Source: Baffinella frigidus
Lineage: Eukaryota > Cryptophyceae > Cryptomonadales > Baffinellaceae
Direction of reading: 5' to 3'
Length of the DNA: 43,993 bases
NCBI GenBank assembly: GCA_026770585.1
Contig: MU646555.1
Location: forward strand, 377,253-421,245
Positions 42,546 to 43,993 of the stretch are shown here, piece after piece. Under the pieces are notes generated by a model. The model was given only the letters and a program-made list of their open reading frames with translations, did no database searches and had not been told where the DNA came from. Within the stretch, counting starts at the first letter, position 1; every line of letters begins with the position of its first letter. The translations under genes were made by a program, and so were the position numbers.

Positions 42546-42671
42546 GGGTTCAGGGTTGGCCTGCAGCGCTCGGTTCGCGGACCAGATCCTATCCTGCTCG
42601 TCCACCTGCAAAAGTGGACACCCGTTTGTCAACTTTCGAAAGTCGACACCCACCTGTCAACTTTCGGAGAC

Positions 42672-42706
42672 GCGAGGGGCGGGGGTAATGAACCCCCGCC
42701 CCTCGC
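42672..42706. repeat. 15-bp perfect G/C hairpin
   Basis: GCGAGGGGCGGGGGT pairs with ACCCCCGCCCCTCGC across a 5-nt loop. Confidence 0.85.
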
Positions 42707-42767
42707 AGGGGGCAATGAATTGAAGGGGGTACTCAATTGAAGGAACGCAAGCACGAGAAAATCCAGG

Positions 42768-42872
42768 TATCCCTCAAGTGGCCAGACGGTCAAAATTGAC
42801 CAGCAAGAGGTCCTAGGTAGGTCCCAGGGCCCTACGGTTGGGTGTATGAGCCTACTCGCCACTTAAGGGATA
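42768..42872. mobile_element. 105-bp MITE, complete copy
   Basis: Begins TATCCCTCAAGTGGCC and ends GCCACTTAAGGGATA. This is the cleanest isolated copy of the family and a good reference for its length. Confidence 0.85.
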
Positions 42873-43104
42873 CGTGCGCGACGCCGCAGTGTCCTCCTGC
42901 GTGAGACACAACAGGGGGGTGCACGTAACGGGACGCATTCGCTTTACAAGGGGTCCATTTCTCATAAGAAACCGCCCCACGCTAGGACCTTACGGTAGGC
43001 CATAGGGCCCTATGGTGGGTCACAGTGATACGCCTACCGAGTGTAGTCAACAGTCGTACGGGGGACTCTCGACCGACCTTTTTTGCTTACATCCCGTCGT
43101 AGAG

Positions 43105-43800
43105 ATTTAGGGTTCAGGGTTTAGGGCTCAGGGTTTAGGGCTCAGTGTTTAGTGTTCAGTGTTCAGTGTTCAGTGTTCAGTATTCAGGGCTCAAGGCTCA
43201 GTGTTCAGTGTTCAGTGTTCAGTGTTCAGTGTTTAGGGTTCAGGGTTTAGGATTAGGGTGCAGGACCTTTTTCGCGTACGTTCCGTTATAGAGATCCCAC
43301 TGAATCCCCTCCCATTCAGGGCTCAGGATTTAGGGTTTAGGGTTCCACAAGGTGGACTACGGACCTTTCATCAAAAGTCAACGTACCTTGCGGGCAGATA
43401 ACTTGAAGGATTTTCTCATGCAAATTTGGTCACGTTACCGCTAAAACTAGGGGTCCCGAAACCTTGAAAGACCACCGTGTGGTAGGGTTCAGGACCTTTT
43501 TGGCGTACGTTCCGTTGTAGAGATCCCACTGGATCCCCTCCCGCCTGAAGAAGACAGGGTATAGGGTTTAGGGTTTAGGGTTTAGTTCAGGCAGGGTTTA
43601 GGGTTTAGGGTTTAGGGTTTAGGGTTTAGGGTTTAGTGTTTAGGGTTTAGGTCAGGCTGGGTTTAGGGTTTAGGGTTCAGGGTTTAGGGTTTGGGGTTTC
43701 GGGTTGAGGGTTTAGTTCGGGCAGGGTATAGGGTTTAGGGTTTAGTTGAGGCAGGGTTTAGGTCGTAGGGTTTAGTTGAGGCAGGGTTTAGGGCTTACGG
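43105..43800. repeat. Degenerate TTTAGGG/TTCAGTG tracts
   Basis: TTTAGGG and variants (TTCAGGG, TTCAGTG, TCAGGGC) fill 43105-43260, 43316-43345 and 43560-43800. Two unique segments with GGACCTTTTT and CGTACGTTCCGTT (near 43265 and 43493) are themselves duplicated. No gene was found. Confidence 0.85.
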
Positions 43801-43993
43801 TTGGCATACGTGGTGATACGCGCCATGTTGGCTGCGGACACTGCGTCCTTCTTTATTATTACTCTCGATGCAGGTCCTGAATCAGGCCCTTTAGCCTTGA
43901 GTTGAGTGATACACCGTGTCCCAAGACAGGCGGTTAGGTCCTAGGCAAACACGTCCCACAACAGGCCTGACCGGTTAGGTCCGCCTCGGAACG

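Noticed and set aside
40443-43993. Genes in the terminal 3.5 kb
   Set aside because: All open frames are under 100 codons, overlap inverted-repeat elements or telomere-type repeats, and show no domain or splice pattern.

Overview
The window is eukaryotic nuclear DNA made of two very different parts that meet near position 31,610. No tRNA, rRNA, CRISPR array or prokaryotic operon signal was seen. The organism cannot be named. The right part has GT-AG spliceosomal introns, many MITE-like elements and long interstitial tracts of the TTTAGGG/CCCTAAA telomere-type repeat, which fits an alga or related protist.

Left part (1 to about 31,610): a compact, apparently intronless gene block, almost all on the minus strand. 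A TATATA-type box lies about 30-45 nt upstream of most chosen ATGs. From the left it holds a 131-bp repeat that recurs inverted at 11,310-11,440, a zinc-finger protein, an acidic repeat protein (the only plus-strand gene), a multipass membrane protein, a large unidentified protein split by a 1-nt frameshift, an ankyrin protein, a C2H2-HNH nuclease, and a second zinc-finger protein. Next come a 16-bp minisatellite interrupted by a 545-nt assembly gap, and two 36-bp perfect palindromes. Three giant secreted or surface-type genes (about 1,165, 3,800 and 1,390 codons) follow. They are built from Cys-rich GCC2/GCC3 (ephrin-receptor-like) repeats, glycine-rich, RCC1-like, LamG/ConA-like and discoidin-like modules. 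The layout (TATA boxes, no introns, HNH, ankyrin and tail-fibre-like glycine-rich proteins, inverted repeats) suggests a large DNA virus or virus-like element inserted in the host chromosome. No hallmark capsid, polymerase or packaging gene was recognised with confidence, so this is inference. Several genes carry in-frame stops or frameshifts, as expected for a recent insertion starting to decay.

Right part (about 31,610-43,993): host DNA. A WD40-type exon on the minus strand appears to be cut at the junction. Divergent from it is an eight-exon alpha/beta hydrolase gene resembling kynurenine formamidase (32,511-40,167, plus). Its introns contain extra whole or partial copies of its own exons 4, 5, 6 and 7, and MITEs placed 7-8 nt after two splice donors. 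The remainder to 43,993 is non-coding: at least four inverted-repeat element families (some nested), duplications and telomere-like tracts.
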